NCBI RefSeq assembly: GCF_008271805.1
Contig: NZ_VSRY01000074.1
Span: 1-51,983, forward strand
DNA: 51,983 bases
Reading direction: 5' to 3'
Source: Streptomyces sp. TRM49041
Lineage (GTDB): Bacteria; Actinomycetota; Actinomycetes; Streptomycetales; Streptomycetaceae
This document shows, piece after piece, positions 19,385-28,025 of this stretch. The translations under genes and the position numbers were made by a program. Under the pieces are notes generated by a model, which was not told the origin of the DNA, did not search any database, and saw only the letters and a program-made list of their open reading frames with translations. How positions within the stretch are numbered: the stretch's first letter is position 1; each line of letters begins with the position of its first letter.

Positions 19385-20002
19385 ATGCATGCGTATGACC
19401 ACGGGCAGGGGCGCGGACACGGCCACTGCGGGCCGGGACGTCACGGTCAGGGCGAGTTCGAGGGGCGCCGTGCCGCGTTCGGCCCGTTCGGTCCCGGCTT
19501 CGGCGGTGGTCCCGGCTTCGGCGGGCCGTTCGGCGGGCGGGGGCGTGGCGGTGGCCGGGGCAGGGCGCGGCGCGGTGATGTGCGGGCGTCCATCCTGGCG
19601 CTGCTGAAGGACCGCCCCATGCACGGCTACGAGATGATCCAGGAAATCGCCGAGCGCAGCGGCGGGGCCTGGAAGCCGAGCCCGGGATCGGTCTACCCGA
19701 CCCTCCAGCTCCTGGAGGACGAGGGGCTCATCGAGAGCCGGAGCGAGGGCGGCAAGAAACTGTTCGCGCTCACCGACGCCGGGCGCGAGGAGGCCGGGTC
19801 CGGTCCGGACGCGCCCTGGGAGGAGGCCGGCAAGGGTATCGACTGGGAGTCCATGAACGAGATCCGGCAGGCCGGCTTCGGACTGCTGGAGGCATTCGGT
19901 CAGGTCTGGAAGACCGGCTCCCCCGAGCAGCGGCAGAAGGCCCTGGGTGTCATCAACGACGCCCGCAAGAGGCTCTATCTGATCCTGGCCGACGAGGACT
20001 GA
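19385..20002 (+). CDS. PadR-family transcriptional regulator
   Basis: 205 residues. The first 62 residues are Gly/His/Arg-rich low complexity (YDHGQGRGHGHCGPGRHGQ), then the PadR winged helix at about 63-145 (RASILALLKDRPMHGYEMIQ, WKPSPGSVYPTLQLLEDEGL, KLFALTDAGREE), then a C-terminal helix region (LLEAFGQVWKTGSPEQR). The start is ATG 19385 with GGAGGGAG 7 bases upstream. The His/Cys-rich leader may bind metal; this is a guess. A perfect inverted repeat overlaps its promoter region. It is divergent from phzF and may control it as well as itself. Confidence 0.87.
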   Translation: MHAYDHGQGRGHGHCGPGRHGQGEFEGRRAAFGPFGPGFGGGPGFGGPFGGRGRGGGRGRARRGDVRASILALLKDRPMHGYEMIQEIAERSGGAWKPSPGSVYPTLQLLEDEGLIESRSEGGKKLFALTDAGREEAGSGPDAPWEEAGKGIDWESMNEIRQAGFGLLEAFGQVWKTGSPEQRQKALGVINDARKRLYLILADED

Positions 20003-20017
20003 ACCGTCGGGCGGACG

Positions 20018-20051
20018 CCGGGTCCCGCGCGCTGTGGTGTGCGGGACCCGG
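20018..20051 (+). terminator. PadR gene terminator
   Basis: 11-bp stem CCGGGTCCCGC (20018-20028) with GCGGGACCCGG (20041-20051), 12-base loop, 15 bases after the stop. Confidence 0.75.
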
Positions 20052-20069
20052 CCTGCTCGCGCCGGGCGG

Positions 20070-20308
20070 TCAGGACATCGGCGCCGCCAGTCTGCCGAGC
20101 GACTCGGTGAGGGCGCCGACGCGGACTCCTTCAGCCGGCTCGCCATCATGGACACCAGGTCGCGCCGACGGCCGGCGTGACCGCCGCTCCTTCCGGGAAC
20201 CCGGTGTGTGACGTGTTCCACCGGCCGTGCGTACTGAAGTCCGTCACCCGGGCCCGGACCCTCCCCGGTCGGCGCCTCGATCCGCGCCTCCGCACTGACC
20301 TCGGCCAT
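20070..20308 (-). pseudogene. SRPBCC (polyketide-cyclase-like) gene relic
   Basis: The minus strand begins ATG with MAEVSAEARIEAP, the usual start of an actinobacterial SRPBCC ligand-binding protein. The match then continues in a different frame (RVTDFSTHGRWNTSHTG, then FPEGAAVTPAVGATW), ends at a stop, and the C-terminal residues ALTESLGRLAAPMS reappear in another frame just before the stop at 20070. The central part of the roughly 145-residue domain is missing. This shows at least two frameshifts and a large deletion. The gene is dead. Confidence 0.75.
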
Positions 20309-20884
20309 TCGGCCACCGCCCCTCCTCCGCTTCTCCGCGTCAGCTCGCGGAAGTCGTAGCCGTACGAGGGCCAAGGAGCATTACTGGCGGCCTGTCAGGT
20401 GTCGGGGCGCCAGATCTCCGCCGAGTCCTGGAGCCCGGTCCTGAGGTGCGGGCCGTCGTCGGCGGCGGGGCGCAGGTCGCCCGCGTCCTCGGCCTTCTCG
20501 TCCAGCGCAGCATCGGCTACGGCCTCCGCCGGCAGGGCTCGGTCGAGGACTCCGGGGCAGTACCCGTCGTCGTACGGGACGGCGCGGGGCCCGAGGAGGC
20601 TGCGGCATCCGGGGTGCCTGACGTGGCGGAGGGGTCCGGCTGGTCGCCCGCCACCGTCGCCGCCATGGAGGGCGCCCTCGCCCGCGCCGAGGCGTGCGGC
20701 GAAGTACGGGCGGACGTACTGGATCTGCTCGCCGGATTCGTCGACGACCCGGAGTGCCGGGCCGTCGAAGTGCCGACCCGCGCGGGGGTCGGACGAGGGG
20801 CCCGCTCGCCATGCGGATCGCCCGCCCGTCTCAACAGGTGTCACAGCCTTTACGCTCCTGACGTCCTCCTGCCATCATGTGCCG
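20309..20884. other. Unassigned region with coding-like composition
   Basis: About 20400-20800 has a plus-strand frame (frame of position 20401) with strongly GC-biased third positions, reading for example WSPATVAAMEGALARAEA and VRADVLDLLAGFVDDPE. It has no convincing start or ribosome binding site and no own stop: the frame stays open into the EamA gene. The opposite strand has a 149-codon frame (20395-20844) of similar bias. I recognise neither; a third decayed gene is the most likely reading. Confidence 0.35.
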
Positions 20885-21874
20885 ATGCACGCGTCTCAGG
20901 TGAGAAGCGCCGGCCTGGGACTGGCCCTGGCCTCGGCGTTCGCTTTCGGTGGATCAGGCGTCGCGGCCAAGCCGCTCATCGAGGCGGGCCTCGACCCGCT
21001 GCACGTGGTGTGGCTACGGGTCGCGGGCGCCGCGCTCGTCATGCTGCCCGTCGCCTGGCGCCACCGCGAGCTGCTGCGCCGCAAGCCGGCACTCCTGGCC
21101 GGGTTCGGGCTCCTCGCCGTCGCGGGCGTCCAGGCCTTCTACTTCGCGGCGCTGTCCCGTATCCCCGTCGGTGTCGCGCTGCTCATCGAGTACCTCGCCC
21201 CGGCTCTCGTCCTCGGCTGGGTCCGGTTCGTCCAGCGCCGACCCGTGACCCGGGCGGCCGCGCTCGGCGTCGTCCTCGCGGTCACCGGCCTGGCCTGTGT
21301 CGTCGAGGTGTGGTCCGGGCTCCGCTTCGACGTCCTCGGGCTCGTCCTCGCCCTGGGCGCCGCCTGCTGCCAGGTCGGCTACTTCGTCCTGTCCGACCAG
21401 GGCACCGACGGGGACCGCCCCGCCGACCCGCTCGGCGTCATCGCGTACGGGCTCCTCATCGGCGCCGCCGTCCTGACCGCCGTCGCCCGCCCGTGGGGCA
21501 TGGACTGGAGCGTCCTCGGGGGCGTCGCGGACCTGGGCGGCACGGCCGCGCCCGCCTGGCTGCTGCTCGGCTGGATCGTGCTGATCGCGACCGTACTGGC
21601 GTACGTCACCGGGGTTGTCTCCGTGCGCAGGCTCTCCCCGCAGGTGGCCGGAGTGGTCGCCTGTCTGGAGGCGGTCATCGCGACCGTCCTGGCGTGGGTG
21701 CTGCTCCAGGAGCATCTGTCGGCACCGCAGATCCTCGGCGGCGCCGTGGTCCTCCTGGGCGCCTTCATAGCCCAGTCCTCCACACCCAAGGCGCCGCCGC
21801 CCGGGCCGGTCGCGGGCGGGGAACCCGCACCCGCCGACGAGGAGCGGTTGTCCGCCGCACAGCCCCGCACGTAA
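20885..21874 (+). CDS. EamA/DMT-family transporter
   Basis: 329 residues with ten hydrophobic segments in two EamA repeats (AFAFGGSGVAAKPLIEAG opening; PVGVALLIEYLAPALVLGW in repeat 1; SPQVAGVVACLEAVIATVLAW in repeat 2), the drug/metabolite exporter fold. Substrates of the family include amino acids, nucleotide sugars and toxic metabolites, so no substrate is assigned. The start is ATG 20885 (MHASQVRSAG); no clear Shine-Dalgarno precedes it. A second EamA gene follows after 160 bases, which include an 11-codon open frame (21885-21920, MHSTVLPPPAA). Confidence 0.85.
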   Translation: MHASQVRSAGLGLALASAFAFGGSGVAAKPLIEAGLDPLHVVWLRVAGAALVMLPVAWRHRELLRRKPALLAGFGLLAVAGVQAFYFAALSRIPVGVALLIEYLAPALVLGWVRFVQRRPVTRAAALGVVLAVTGLACVVEVWSGLRFDVLGLVLALGAACCQVGYFVLSDQGTDGDRPADPLGVIAYGLLIGAAVLTAVARPWGMDWSVLGGVADLGGTAAPAWLLLGWIVLIATVLAYVTGVVSVRRLSPQVAGVVACLEAVIATVLAWVLLQEHLSAPQILGGAVVLLGAFIAQSSTPKAPPPGPVAGGEPAPADEERLSAAQPRT

Positions 21875-22034
21875 GGTGCCGACCATGCATTCGACCGTAC
21901 TTCCGCCGCCTGCCGCGTAACGCGGGCCGCCATCACCTGACGAAGACCGGGCTCGGGCAGTCCCCGAGCGGTTCGTCGCTGCCCGCGTACGGATCAGAGC
22001 AGCCGGCCAACCCGTCTTCATCCGGAGAAGTCAC

Positions 22035-23045
22035 GTGTCGAACCACGTCCGTACGTCCATGCCCGCCCCCGTGGGGCGCGGCCTCGTCTATCTGATCGTC
22101 GCCGGTATCGCCTGGGGCACCGCCGGGGCGGCCGCCTCGCTGGTGTTCCGGATCAGCGACCTCGGTGCCCTCGCCCTCTCCTTCTGGCGCTGTGTCGGCG
22201 GTCTCGCACTGCTGCTCGGCGTGCTCGCCCTGCGTCGAGGGCGCCCGAGCGGGACCGCGGCACGCGCGGCCGGGACGCCCGGGAGCGTCGAGCCGCGCCG
22301 CCGTAAGCTGCTGCGCGTCCTCGGTACGGGAATCGGCCTCACCGTCTTCCAGAGCGCCTACTTCGCCGCCGTCGACGCCACCGGGCTCGCCGTCGGCACC
22401 GTCGTCACGCTGGGCGCCGGCCCCGTGCTCATCGCGGTCGGCGCCCGGCTCACCATGGGCGAGCGGCTCGGACGCGGCGGGGTCGCCGCGGTCGGCGGTG
22501 CGCTGACCGGACTCGTGGTACTGGTGTTCGGCGGCGACGCCGGGACGGTGCGGCCCGCCGGGGTCGCCCTCGCGGTGCTCTCGGCCACCGCGTACGCGGG
22601 GATCACGCTGCTCACCCGGTGGCTGGGCCGCGACGGGGGCGGCGGCGACGCGCTGACCACCAGCACCTGGGCGTTCGCGGTGGGCGCGGTGGGGCTGCTG
22701 CCCCTCGCCGCGGCTGAGGGGCTGATGCCGCACACCGCCGAGCCCGTTCAGGTGCTGGCGCTGCTTGCGTACGTCGCCGCCGTGCCCACCGCGCTGGCCT
22801 ACGCCCTGTACTTCGCGGGCGCGGCCGTGGTGCGGGCGGCCACCGTGTCTGTGATCATGCTCCTGGAGCCGGTGAGCGCCGCGGTCATCGCCGTCGTCCT
22901 GCTGGACGAGCGGCTGACCGCCGCGACCGTGACCGGCACGCTGCTGCTCCTCGCCGCCGTGGCCGGCCTCGCCACCGCCGAGACCCGGGTTGCCGCGGCC
23001 CGGCGGAGGGCGACCGACGGGCAGGCGGCGGAGGCGCTGGTCTGA
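22035..23045 (+). CDS. EamA/DMT-family transporter
   Basis: 336 residues, ten membrane segments in two EamA halves ([60 protein letters not shown]). The start is GTG 22035 with GGAG 7 bases upstream. It is in the same direction as the EamA gene before it but differs strongly in sequence, so the two are not a recent duplication. The stop directly meets the relic at 23046-23356 on the other strand. Substrate unknown. Confidence 0.85.
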   Translation: MSNHVRTSMPAPVGRGLVYLIVAGIAWGTAGAAASLVFRISDLGALALSFWRCVGGLALLLGVLALRRGRPSGTAARAAGTPGSVEPRRRKLLRVLGTGIGLTVFQSAYFAAVDATGLAVGTVVTLGAGPVLIAVGARLTMGERLGRGGVAAVGGALTGLVVLVFGGDAGTVRPAGVALAVLSATAYAGITLLTRWLGRDGGGGDALTTSTWAFAVGAVGLLPLAAAEGLMPHTAEPVQVLALLAYVAAVPTALAYALYFAGAAVVRAATVSVIMLLEPVSAAVIAVVLLDERLTAATVTGTLLLLAAVAGLATAETRVAAARRRATDGQAAEALV

Positions 23046-23356
23046 CGGGGGCCGCCGCGTGCGGCGAGGCCCGCGGCGATGTTGTCCTGTACCGGCTCGG
23101 GCTTGTGCAGGGCGTACGTGAACCTGGTGCGTAGGTCGCCCACTTCCAGGCGCGGGCCGGGCAGGAGGCGGCCGGGTGGTCCCTCCACGGGCGCGGCCCA
23201 CGGGCCGGGCCCGGCGTCGTACCGGAAGTGCAGCGGCTGCACCCATGGCGGCACGCCGGGCGCGCCGTTCACCGCGAGCCGGCCGAAGTCGTGGCGGGTG
23301 AGCCGGTCCCGCCACTCCGCCGCCTCGTGCGCCGCGTCCCATGGGCGGATGAGCGT
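23046..23356 (-). pseudogene. FMN-binding negative regulator (PaiB-like) relic
   Basis: Directly downstream of the flavin-fold gene at 23370-24077. The reading starts LIRPWDAAHEAAEWRDRL then DFGRLAVNGAPGVPPWVQPL and HFRYD, the N-terminus of an FMN-binding PaiB-like protein, and then jumps in frame to GRLLPGPRLEVGDLRTRF and TYALHKPEPVQD, the C-terminus. More than 100 central residues are gone. The expected ATG before LIRPW is ACG (23354-23356), although GGAAG still lies upstream, and the frame has lost its stop and runs antisense into the EamA gene. About 104 codons remain. Confidence 0.7.
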
Positions 23357-23369
23357 GGCCGCGGCTTCC

Positions 23370-24077
23370 TCAGAGGGCGGCGAGGTAGTCGGGCAGGGCG
23401 ACGGCAGCGTCCAGGTCCTTGTCCGGGACCGCCGTGCCGTACCCGGTGACCAGCGGGATGACGCCCGCCCAGTGGGGGAGTGCCAGGTCCTCGGGCTCCT
23501 CGTTGACACCGCCGGTGCGGACCTTCGCGGAAACCTCCTCCAGGTCGAGGCGGAGGACGGCGGTCGCGGCCAGTTCCTTGGCGTTGGCGGCCCGGGAGTC
23601 GTACGAGCGGCCCGGCACGACGTGGTCGACGAGCGCGTCGAGCGCGGTCCGCTTCTCCTCCGGGTCCGTGACCTGCCGCGCGACTCCATGGACCACGACC
23701 GAGCGGTAGTTGATCGAGTGGTGGAACGCCGAGCGTGCCAGCACCAGGCCGTCGACGTGCGTCACCGTCAGGCAGACCGCGATGCCCGGGTCCGGCTGCC
23801 GCGGGCCGCCCGCCATGCGCAGGGGGCGCGAGCCCGTGGAGCCGTGCACGTACAGCCGCTCGCCGACCCGGCCGTACAGCGTCGGCAGCACGACGGGCGC
23901 GCCGTCGCGGACGAACCCCAGATGGCAGACGTACCCCTCGTCGAGTATCGAGTGGACCAGGGCCCGGTCGTACGACGCTTTCGGACGGCCGCGGGTCGGG
24001 ATGGTGCGGTCCGTCGGCTCGTACGATCCGTGGGCTTCCGGCGTCGCCTCGCCTGCGGTCGTCGCAGTCTCCGGCAT
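23370..24077 (-). CDS. Pyridoxamine 5'-phosphate oxidase-fold protein
   Basis: 235 residues with the flavin-binding split-barrel of the PPOX/nitroimidazole-resistance group (VHSILDEGYVCHLGFVRDGAP, VLPTLYGRVGERLYVHGSTGS, FHHSINYRSVVVHGVARQV). Members bind FMN or F420, or degrade haem; the specific role is not clear. ATG 24077 is preferred (GGAGG 5 bases upstream) over ATG 24089. It is divergent from a MocR regulator with a shared palindromic operator, so it is probably that regulator's target. Downstream lies a decayed PaiB-like gene that was probably its operon partner. Confidence 0.82.
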   Translation of the reverse strand: MPETATTAGEATPEAHGSYEPTDRTIPTRGRPKASYDRALVHSILDEGYVCHLGFVRDGAPVVLPTLYGRVGERLYVHGSTGSRPLRMAGGPRQPDPGIAVCLTVTHVDGLVLARSAFHHSINYRSVVVHGVARQVTDPEEKRTALDALVDHVVPGRSYDSRAANAKELAATAVLRLDLEEVSAKVRTGGVNEEPEDLALPHWAGVIPLVTGYGTAVPDKDLDAAVALPDYLAAL

Positions 24078-24089
24078 TGCGTCCTCCAT

Positions 24090-24107
24090 TGCACTAGTGC
24101 ATAATCT
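24090..24107. promoter_or_regulatory. Divergent promoter and palindromic operator
   Basis: TGCACTAGTGCA (24090-24101) is a perfect 12-base palindrome between two divergent genes. TAATCT at 24102-24107 can act as the -10 of the MocR gene, 6 bases before its GTG; on the other strand GATTAT (24101-24106) can act as -10 for the flavin-fold gene. A regulator bound here would block both. Confidence 0.6.
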
Positions 24108-24112
24108 GATTT

Positions 24113-25447
24113 GTGCTAGGAGAATATCGGATCAGTGGGCGGCGCGCATCGGAGATCGCGGCGAGTGTGGAGCGCGGGGTGGGTGCGGGAGATCTGTCGC
24201 CAGGTCAACCGCTGCCGCCCATGCGGGACTTGGCCGCCGAGCTGGGCGTCAATCCCAATACCGTCGCGGCGGCCTACCGGACGCTGCGCGAGCGTGGGGT
24301 CATCGAGACCGCGGGGCGCCGGGGGAGCCGGGTACGGCCCCGGCCGGCCACCACCGCGCGCGACGCCATTCGGATCGACGCCCCCGAAGGCGTAAGGGAC
24401 GTGGCCAAGGGCAACCCGGACCCGTCCCTGCTGCCGCCCCTCGGGCCCGCGCTGGCCGCCGCCGCGCGCCGCTACGACGAGCTGCCCACGCTGTACGGGG
24501 AGGTGCCGGTGGACGAGGACTTCGCCCGGCTCGCGCGGGCCGCGCTGCACGCCGACGGGGTGCCGGACGGGCCGGTCGCCGTCGCCTCCGGTGCCCTGGA
24601 CGCGATCGAACGCGTGCTGGCCGCGCACCTGCGGCCCGGGGACGTGGTGGCCGTCGAGGACCCGGGCTGGGGCAGCGTGCTCGACCTCGTGCCGGCGCTA
24701 GGGCTGAGGGCCGTGCCCGTCCGGGTCGACGACGAGGGGCCGCTGCCGGGTGACGTCGAACGGGCCCTGCGGGACGACGCGGCGCGGGCGTTCATCGTGA
24801 CCGACCGGGCGCAGAACCCGACGGGCGCGGCATTGAGCGCCGAGCGGGCCGAGCGGCTGCGGGAGGTGCTGGCCCGCCACCGGGACGTGCTCCTCGTCGA
24901 GGACGACCACGGGCACGGCTTCGTCGACCTGCCGCTCCACCCGCTCGCCGGGGTGACGGACCGGTGGGCCTTCGTACGGTCGGTCGCCAAGGCGTACGGG
25001 CCGGACCTCCGGGTCGCCGCGTTCACCGGAGACCCGGTCACCGTCGACCGGGTCCTCGGGCGTCAGCGGCTCGGGCCCGGGTGGGTGAGCCGGCTGCTCC
25101 AGCGGGCGGTCGTCCACCTGTGGGAGACGGGCGCCGTCGACGCGCCGGCCGTCGCGCGGGCGTACGGGGAGCGGCGGGACGCGCTGATCCGTGCCCTGGA
25201 GGTGCGGGGCGTCGAGGCGCACGGGCGCAGCGGGATGAACGTGTGGGTGCCGGTGAGCGACGAGACCGGGTTCGCGGCCCGGCTGCTGCACGCGGGGTGG
25301 GCGGTCGCGCCGGGCGCCCGGTTCCGGATGGTGTCGCCGCCCGGAGTGCGGCTGACCGTGTCCGGCCTGACGGCGGCCGACATCGAGCTGCTCGCCGGGG
25401 CGGTCGCGGCGGCGGCCGGCCCGGTGCCTGCGCGGACCTACGGCTGA
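24113..25447 (+). CDS. MocR-type GntR regulator with aminotransferase domain
   Basis: 444 residues. N-terminal GntR winged helix at about 8-75 (GDLSPGQPLPPMRDLAAELG, NPNTVAAAYRTLRERGVIE) and a fold-type I aminotransferase domain from about 90. The PLP lysine is in VRSVAKAYGPDLR (about residue 291), with TDRAQNPTG and EDDHGHGF before it. MocR proteins sense PLP or amino acids and often control vitamin B6, GABA or efflux genes. The GTG start probably lies at the transcription start, so the mRNA is leaderless. It overlaps the convergent EamA gene by 10 bases. Confidence 0.9.
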   Translation: MLGEYRISGRRASEIAASVERGVGAGDLSPGQPLPPMRDLAAELGVNPNTVAAAYRTLRERGVIETAGRRGSRVRPRPATTARDAIRIDAPEGVRDVAKGNPDPSLLPPLGPALAAAARRYDELPTLYGEVPVDEDFARLARAALHADGVPDGPVAVASGALDAIERVLAAHLRPGDVVAVEDPGWGSVLDLVPALGLRAVPVRVDDEGPLPGDVERALRDDAARAFIVTDRAQNPTGAALSAERAERLREVLARHRDVLLVEDDHGHGFVDLPLHPLAGVTDRWAFVRSVAKAYGPDLRVAAFTGDPVTVDRVLGRQRLGPGWVSRLLQRAVVHLWETGAVDAPAVARAYGERRDALIRALEVRGVEAHGRSGMNVWVPVSDETGFAARLLHAGWAVAPGARFRMVSPPGVRLTVSGLTAADIELLAGAVAAAAGPVPARTYG

Positions 25448-26439
25448 GGGTGCGGCCCACGGGGCTTGCGCGGTTCGCGGGGTGCCGTGGTGGCACGGCT
25501 CTGTGTGAGGGCCGCGCCCGCCAGCACGATCAGTGCGCCGACCGGGGTGTTCCAGGTGAGCCGCTCGTCCAGCAGTGTCACGCCCGCGGCCGTGGCGATG
25601 ACCGGGATGAAGTACGTGACCATCTGCCCCGTCGTGGGGCCGACCTCGGCGACGATGCCGTACTGGATCAGCATCGCGAAGCCCGTGCCAAGCGCGCCGA
25701 GCGCGACGACCGCGAGCAGTGGCACCACCGGGTACGCGGCAGGCAGGCTGGTGAACAGCGGCGTCACGACCGCCAGTTGTGCCGTCGCCAGCGTCAGCTG
25801 CGCGCCCGTCAGCGAGAGGTGCGACTCGCTGCGGCCCGCCAGCGTGCGGCGCACGTAGATCCAGCCGATCGGATAGCTGAGCGAGGCCAGTAGCGCCATC
25901 GCGGTGCCGCCGACGTCCAGCCCGGAGAAGCCCTGCCAGGCGCCCAGCACGGTCAGGACACCGATGAAGCCGAGCCCCAGCCCGGCGACCCGGCGCCGCG
26001 TCGGCCGGTCCTCGGAGAGCGCGACCATGGACAGGGCCATGCCCCACAGCGGCGATGTGGCGTTGCAGATGCCCGCGAGCGTCGACGGGATGGTCAGCTC
26101 GGCGAACGCGAAGAGCGAGAACGGCAGGGCGTTCAGGAAGAACGCCGCCACTGTCAGATGCCCCCAGGTGCGGGCGCCGCGCGGCAGCCCGGTCCGCCTG
26201 ACCGCCATGGCGACGGCGAGCACCGCCGTACCGAACAGCAGTCGCCCGAAGGTCACTTGGAAGGGCGCGTACGCCTGGGTGCCCATCTTGATGAGGAGGA
26301 AGCTGAAGCCCCAGACGAGCGCCAGCAGCGCGAACCGGACCCGCCAGTCGACGCGGTGGGCGCGTCGTGGCGGGGCGTCGGCGGCTGGTCTGCCGGGAGG
26401 GGCGGCGGAGGGGGCGCGGGGAGGGGTCGCGGTGCTCAT
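25438..26439 (-). CDS. EamA/DMT-family transporter
   Basis: 333 residues from ATG 26439 (MSTATPPRAP); in-frame starts at 26451 and 26475 would add only polar residues. Ten hydrophobic segments in two EamA halves (RFALLALVWGFSFLLIKMG, FGRLLFGTAVLAVAMAVRR, VGPTTGQMVTYFIPVIATAAG, GVTLLDERLTWNTPVGALIVL). It is divergent from a LysR gene with an inverted repeat between them, the usual arrangement of an exporter under LysR control. Substrate unknown. The tail overlaps the MocR gene by 10 bases. Confidence 0.86.
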   Translation of the reverse strand: MSTATPPRAPSAAPPGRPAADAPPRRAHRVDWRVRFALLALVWGFSFLLIKMGTQAYAPFQVTFGRLLFGTAVLAVAMAVRRTGLPRGARTWGHLTVAAFFLNALPFSLFAFAELTIPSTLAGICNATSPLWGMALSMVALSEDRPTRRRVAGLGLGFIGVLTVLGAWQGFSGLDVGGTAMALLASLSYPIGWIYVRRTLAGRSESHLSLTGAQLTLATAQLAVVTPLFTSLPAAYPVVPLLAVVALGALGTGFAMLIQYGIVAEVGPTTGQMVTYFIPVIATAAGVTLLDERLTWNTPVGALIVLAGAALTQSRATTAPREPRKPRGPHPQP

Positions 26440-26461
26440 ACCGACCACCATGGCCCTCGCG

Positions 26462-26506
26462 ATCTCGTAGTACAAGCGAGATTTTCTCCACTGATTGCAT
26501 TAGCAT
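26462..26506. promoter_or_regulatory. LysR operator and divergent promoter region
   Basis: ATCTCG (26462-26467) and CGAGAT (26477-26482) form an inverted repeat with a 9-base spacer, the usual geometry of a LysR recognition site. TAGCAT at 26501-26506 is a possible -10 ending 7 bases before the LysR ATG at 26514, which suggests a leaderless message. Confidence 0.5.
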
Positions 26507-26513
26507 CGCTTAC

Positions 26514-27419
26514 ATGTTGAATCTGGAGCGCCTGCGGACCCTGGACGCCCTCGCCCGCCACGGCTCGGTGAGCGGCGCCGCCGACGGACTGCACGTCACC
26601 ACGTCCGCGGTCTCGCAGCAGCTGGCCAAGCTGGAGCGTGAGGTCGGTCAGCAGCTCGTCGCCAAGAACGGGCGGGGTGTCCGGCTCACCGACGCGGGGC
26701 AGTTGCTGGCCGACCACGCGGCGCGCATCCTGTCGCAGGTCGAGCTCGCGCAGGCGGACATCGAGGCGCAGCGCGGCCAGGCCGTGGGGGAGGTGCGGCT
26801 TGCCGGCTTCCCGACGGCCGCGCGGGGCCTGTTCCCTCGGGCGATCACCGCTCTGCGCGCCAGCCACCCGGAGCTGCGGGTGCGGACCAGTGAGCTGGAG
26901 CCCGAGCACGGGATCCGTCAGGTGCTCCGGGGGGACGTGGACCTCGCCGTGGTCCTGGACTGGAGCAACAAGCGCCTGCCGGTGCCGGGCGGGCTCGCCC
27001 AGGCCGCGCTTCTCGACGACGCGGCCGACGTCGCCATGCCCGCCGGTCATCCGCTCGCCGGGCGGGCGGAGGTCGCCCTTGAGGATCTGGCCGACGACGA
27101 CTGGGTGTCCTGGCCGGAGGGCGAGTTCTGCTACGACTGGCTGGTGTTCACGCTCCGCTCCAAGGGCATAGAGCCGCGCATCGCGCACCTCGCGGGTGAG
27201 CACCACACGCAGCTGGCGCTCATCCAGGCCGGTCTCGGAGTGTGCGTCACACCCCGGCTCGGGCGCGGGCCCGTACCGGACGGCGTCGTTCTCGTCCCCG
27301 TCCGGCAGCAGATGCGGCGGCACATCTACGCGGTGTGGCGTGCCGACGCCGACCGGCGGCCGTCCATCAGGGCGGCAGTGGAGGCGCTGCGCGAGGCGGG
27401 TGGGGCCGTCGCCGGATGA
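26514..27419 (+). CDS. LysR-family transcriptional regulator
   Basis: 301 residues. The N-terminal helix-turn-helix is at about residues 1-60 (LERLRTLDALARHGSVSGAA, VTTSAVSQQLAKLEREVG, RGVRLTDAGQLL), followed by a periplasmic-binding-like effector domain (VRLAGFPTAARGLFPRA, DLAVVLDW, LIQAGLGVCVTPRLG). It is likely the regulator of the divergent EamA exporter. Its stop lies only 3 bases from the end of the convergent flavin-fold gene, with no space for a terminator. Confidence 0.9.
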   Translation: MLNLERLRTLDALARHGSVSGAADGLHVTTSAVSQQLAKLEREVGQQLVAKNGRGVRLTDAGQLLADHAARILSQVELAQADIEAQRGQAVGEVRLAGFPTAARGLFPRAITALRASHPELRVRTSELEPEHGIRQVLRGDVDLAVVLDWSNKRLPVPGGLAQAALLDDAADVAMPAGHPLAGRAEVALEDLADDDWVSWPEGEFCYDWLVFTLRSKGIEPRIAHLAGEHHTQLALIQAGLGVCVTPRLGRGPVPDGVVLVPVRQQMRRHIYAVWRADADRRPSIRAAVEALREAGGAVAG

Positions 27420-27422
27420 CTC

Positions 27423-27908
27423 TCAGGCCGTGGCCGCGCCGCCGATCTTGCGGAAGTCCCAGGAGGCGACCGCGTCCGGGGTCAGTCGCAGCCATGCGTG
27501 CCGGCCGTCGTGCGGCAGCTCCGCAAGGCCGAAGTTCTTACGGGCGAAGAGCCGCTCCACGGCGGCCAGCCCGGGCTCGGCGTCGCACGGCGCACCGGAG
27601 CGCGGAACCTCGCCCACCACGACCGCGGTGCCCGACAGCTCCGCGCCGCGCAGCTCCCCGTACTCCTCGCCGTCGTCGACCACGACCGCGATGCGCGGGT
27701 CCCGGCGCAGATCCGCCCAGCGGCGGCTGCGGGTGAGGGAGTACAGCCAGAGCGACGCCCCGTCCCAGACGAACCACAGGGCGCCGACGTGCGGCCGCCC
27801 GTCCGGCGAGACCGTCGCGACCCGGCAGGTGCGCCGCTCGCGCAGGAACGCGTCGAGTTCCGCCGGGGTCATCATGATTCGCCGGCCGCGGCGCTGAGCG
27901 ACTGGCAT
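27423..27908 (-). CDS. PPOX-class flavin/F420-dependent protein
   Basis: 161 residues. Split-barrel flavoprotein (CRVATVSPDGRPHVGALWFV, LWLYSLTRSRRWADLRRDPR, AVVVDDGEEYGELRGAEL, VVVGEVPR). Actinobacterial members commonly bind F420 or FMN; substrate unknown. ATG 27908 is chosen, with a GGGGTGGG stretch upstream; GTG 27923 is possible. The promoter region contains an imperfect palindrome (TGACTATGTGTCA near 27935-27947). Confidence 0.82.
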   Translation of the reverse strand: MPVAQRRGRRIMMTPAELDAFLRERRTCRVATVSPDGRPHVGALWFVWDGASLWLYSLTRSRRWADLRRDPRIAVVVDDGEEYGELRGAELSGTAVVVGEVPRSGAPCDAEPGLAAVERLFARKNFGLAELPHDGRHAWLRLTPDAVASWDFRKIGGAATA

Positions 27909-27987
27909 CCCGACCCACCCCACTTCACATCTGACTATGTGTCAGGGAATCATGGGTGCTCTTCCGGCACGACGCAAGGGTGGTCAC

Positions 27988-28021
27988 CCTCTCGTGGCCG
28001 GCGGACCCGCCACGAGAGGAG
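27988..28021 (+). promoter_or_regulatory. Hairpin covering the ribosome binding site
   Basis: CCTCTCGTGGC (27988-27998) pairs with GCCACGAGAGG (28009-28019), an 11-bp perfect stem with a 10-base loop. The 3' arm contains the GAGAGGAG Shine-Dalgarno of the isochorismatase-fold gene, so folding would hide it. Confidence 0.6.
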
Positions 28022-28025
28022 ACCC

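Noticed and set aside
21885..21920. 11-codon leader peptide before the second EamA gene
   Set aside because: No ribosome site, no run of regulatory codons and no attenuator-like pairing.
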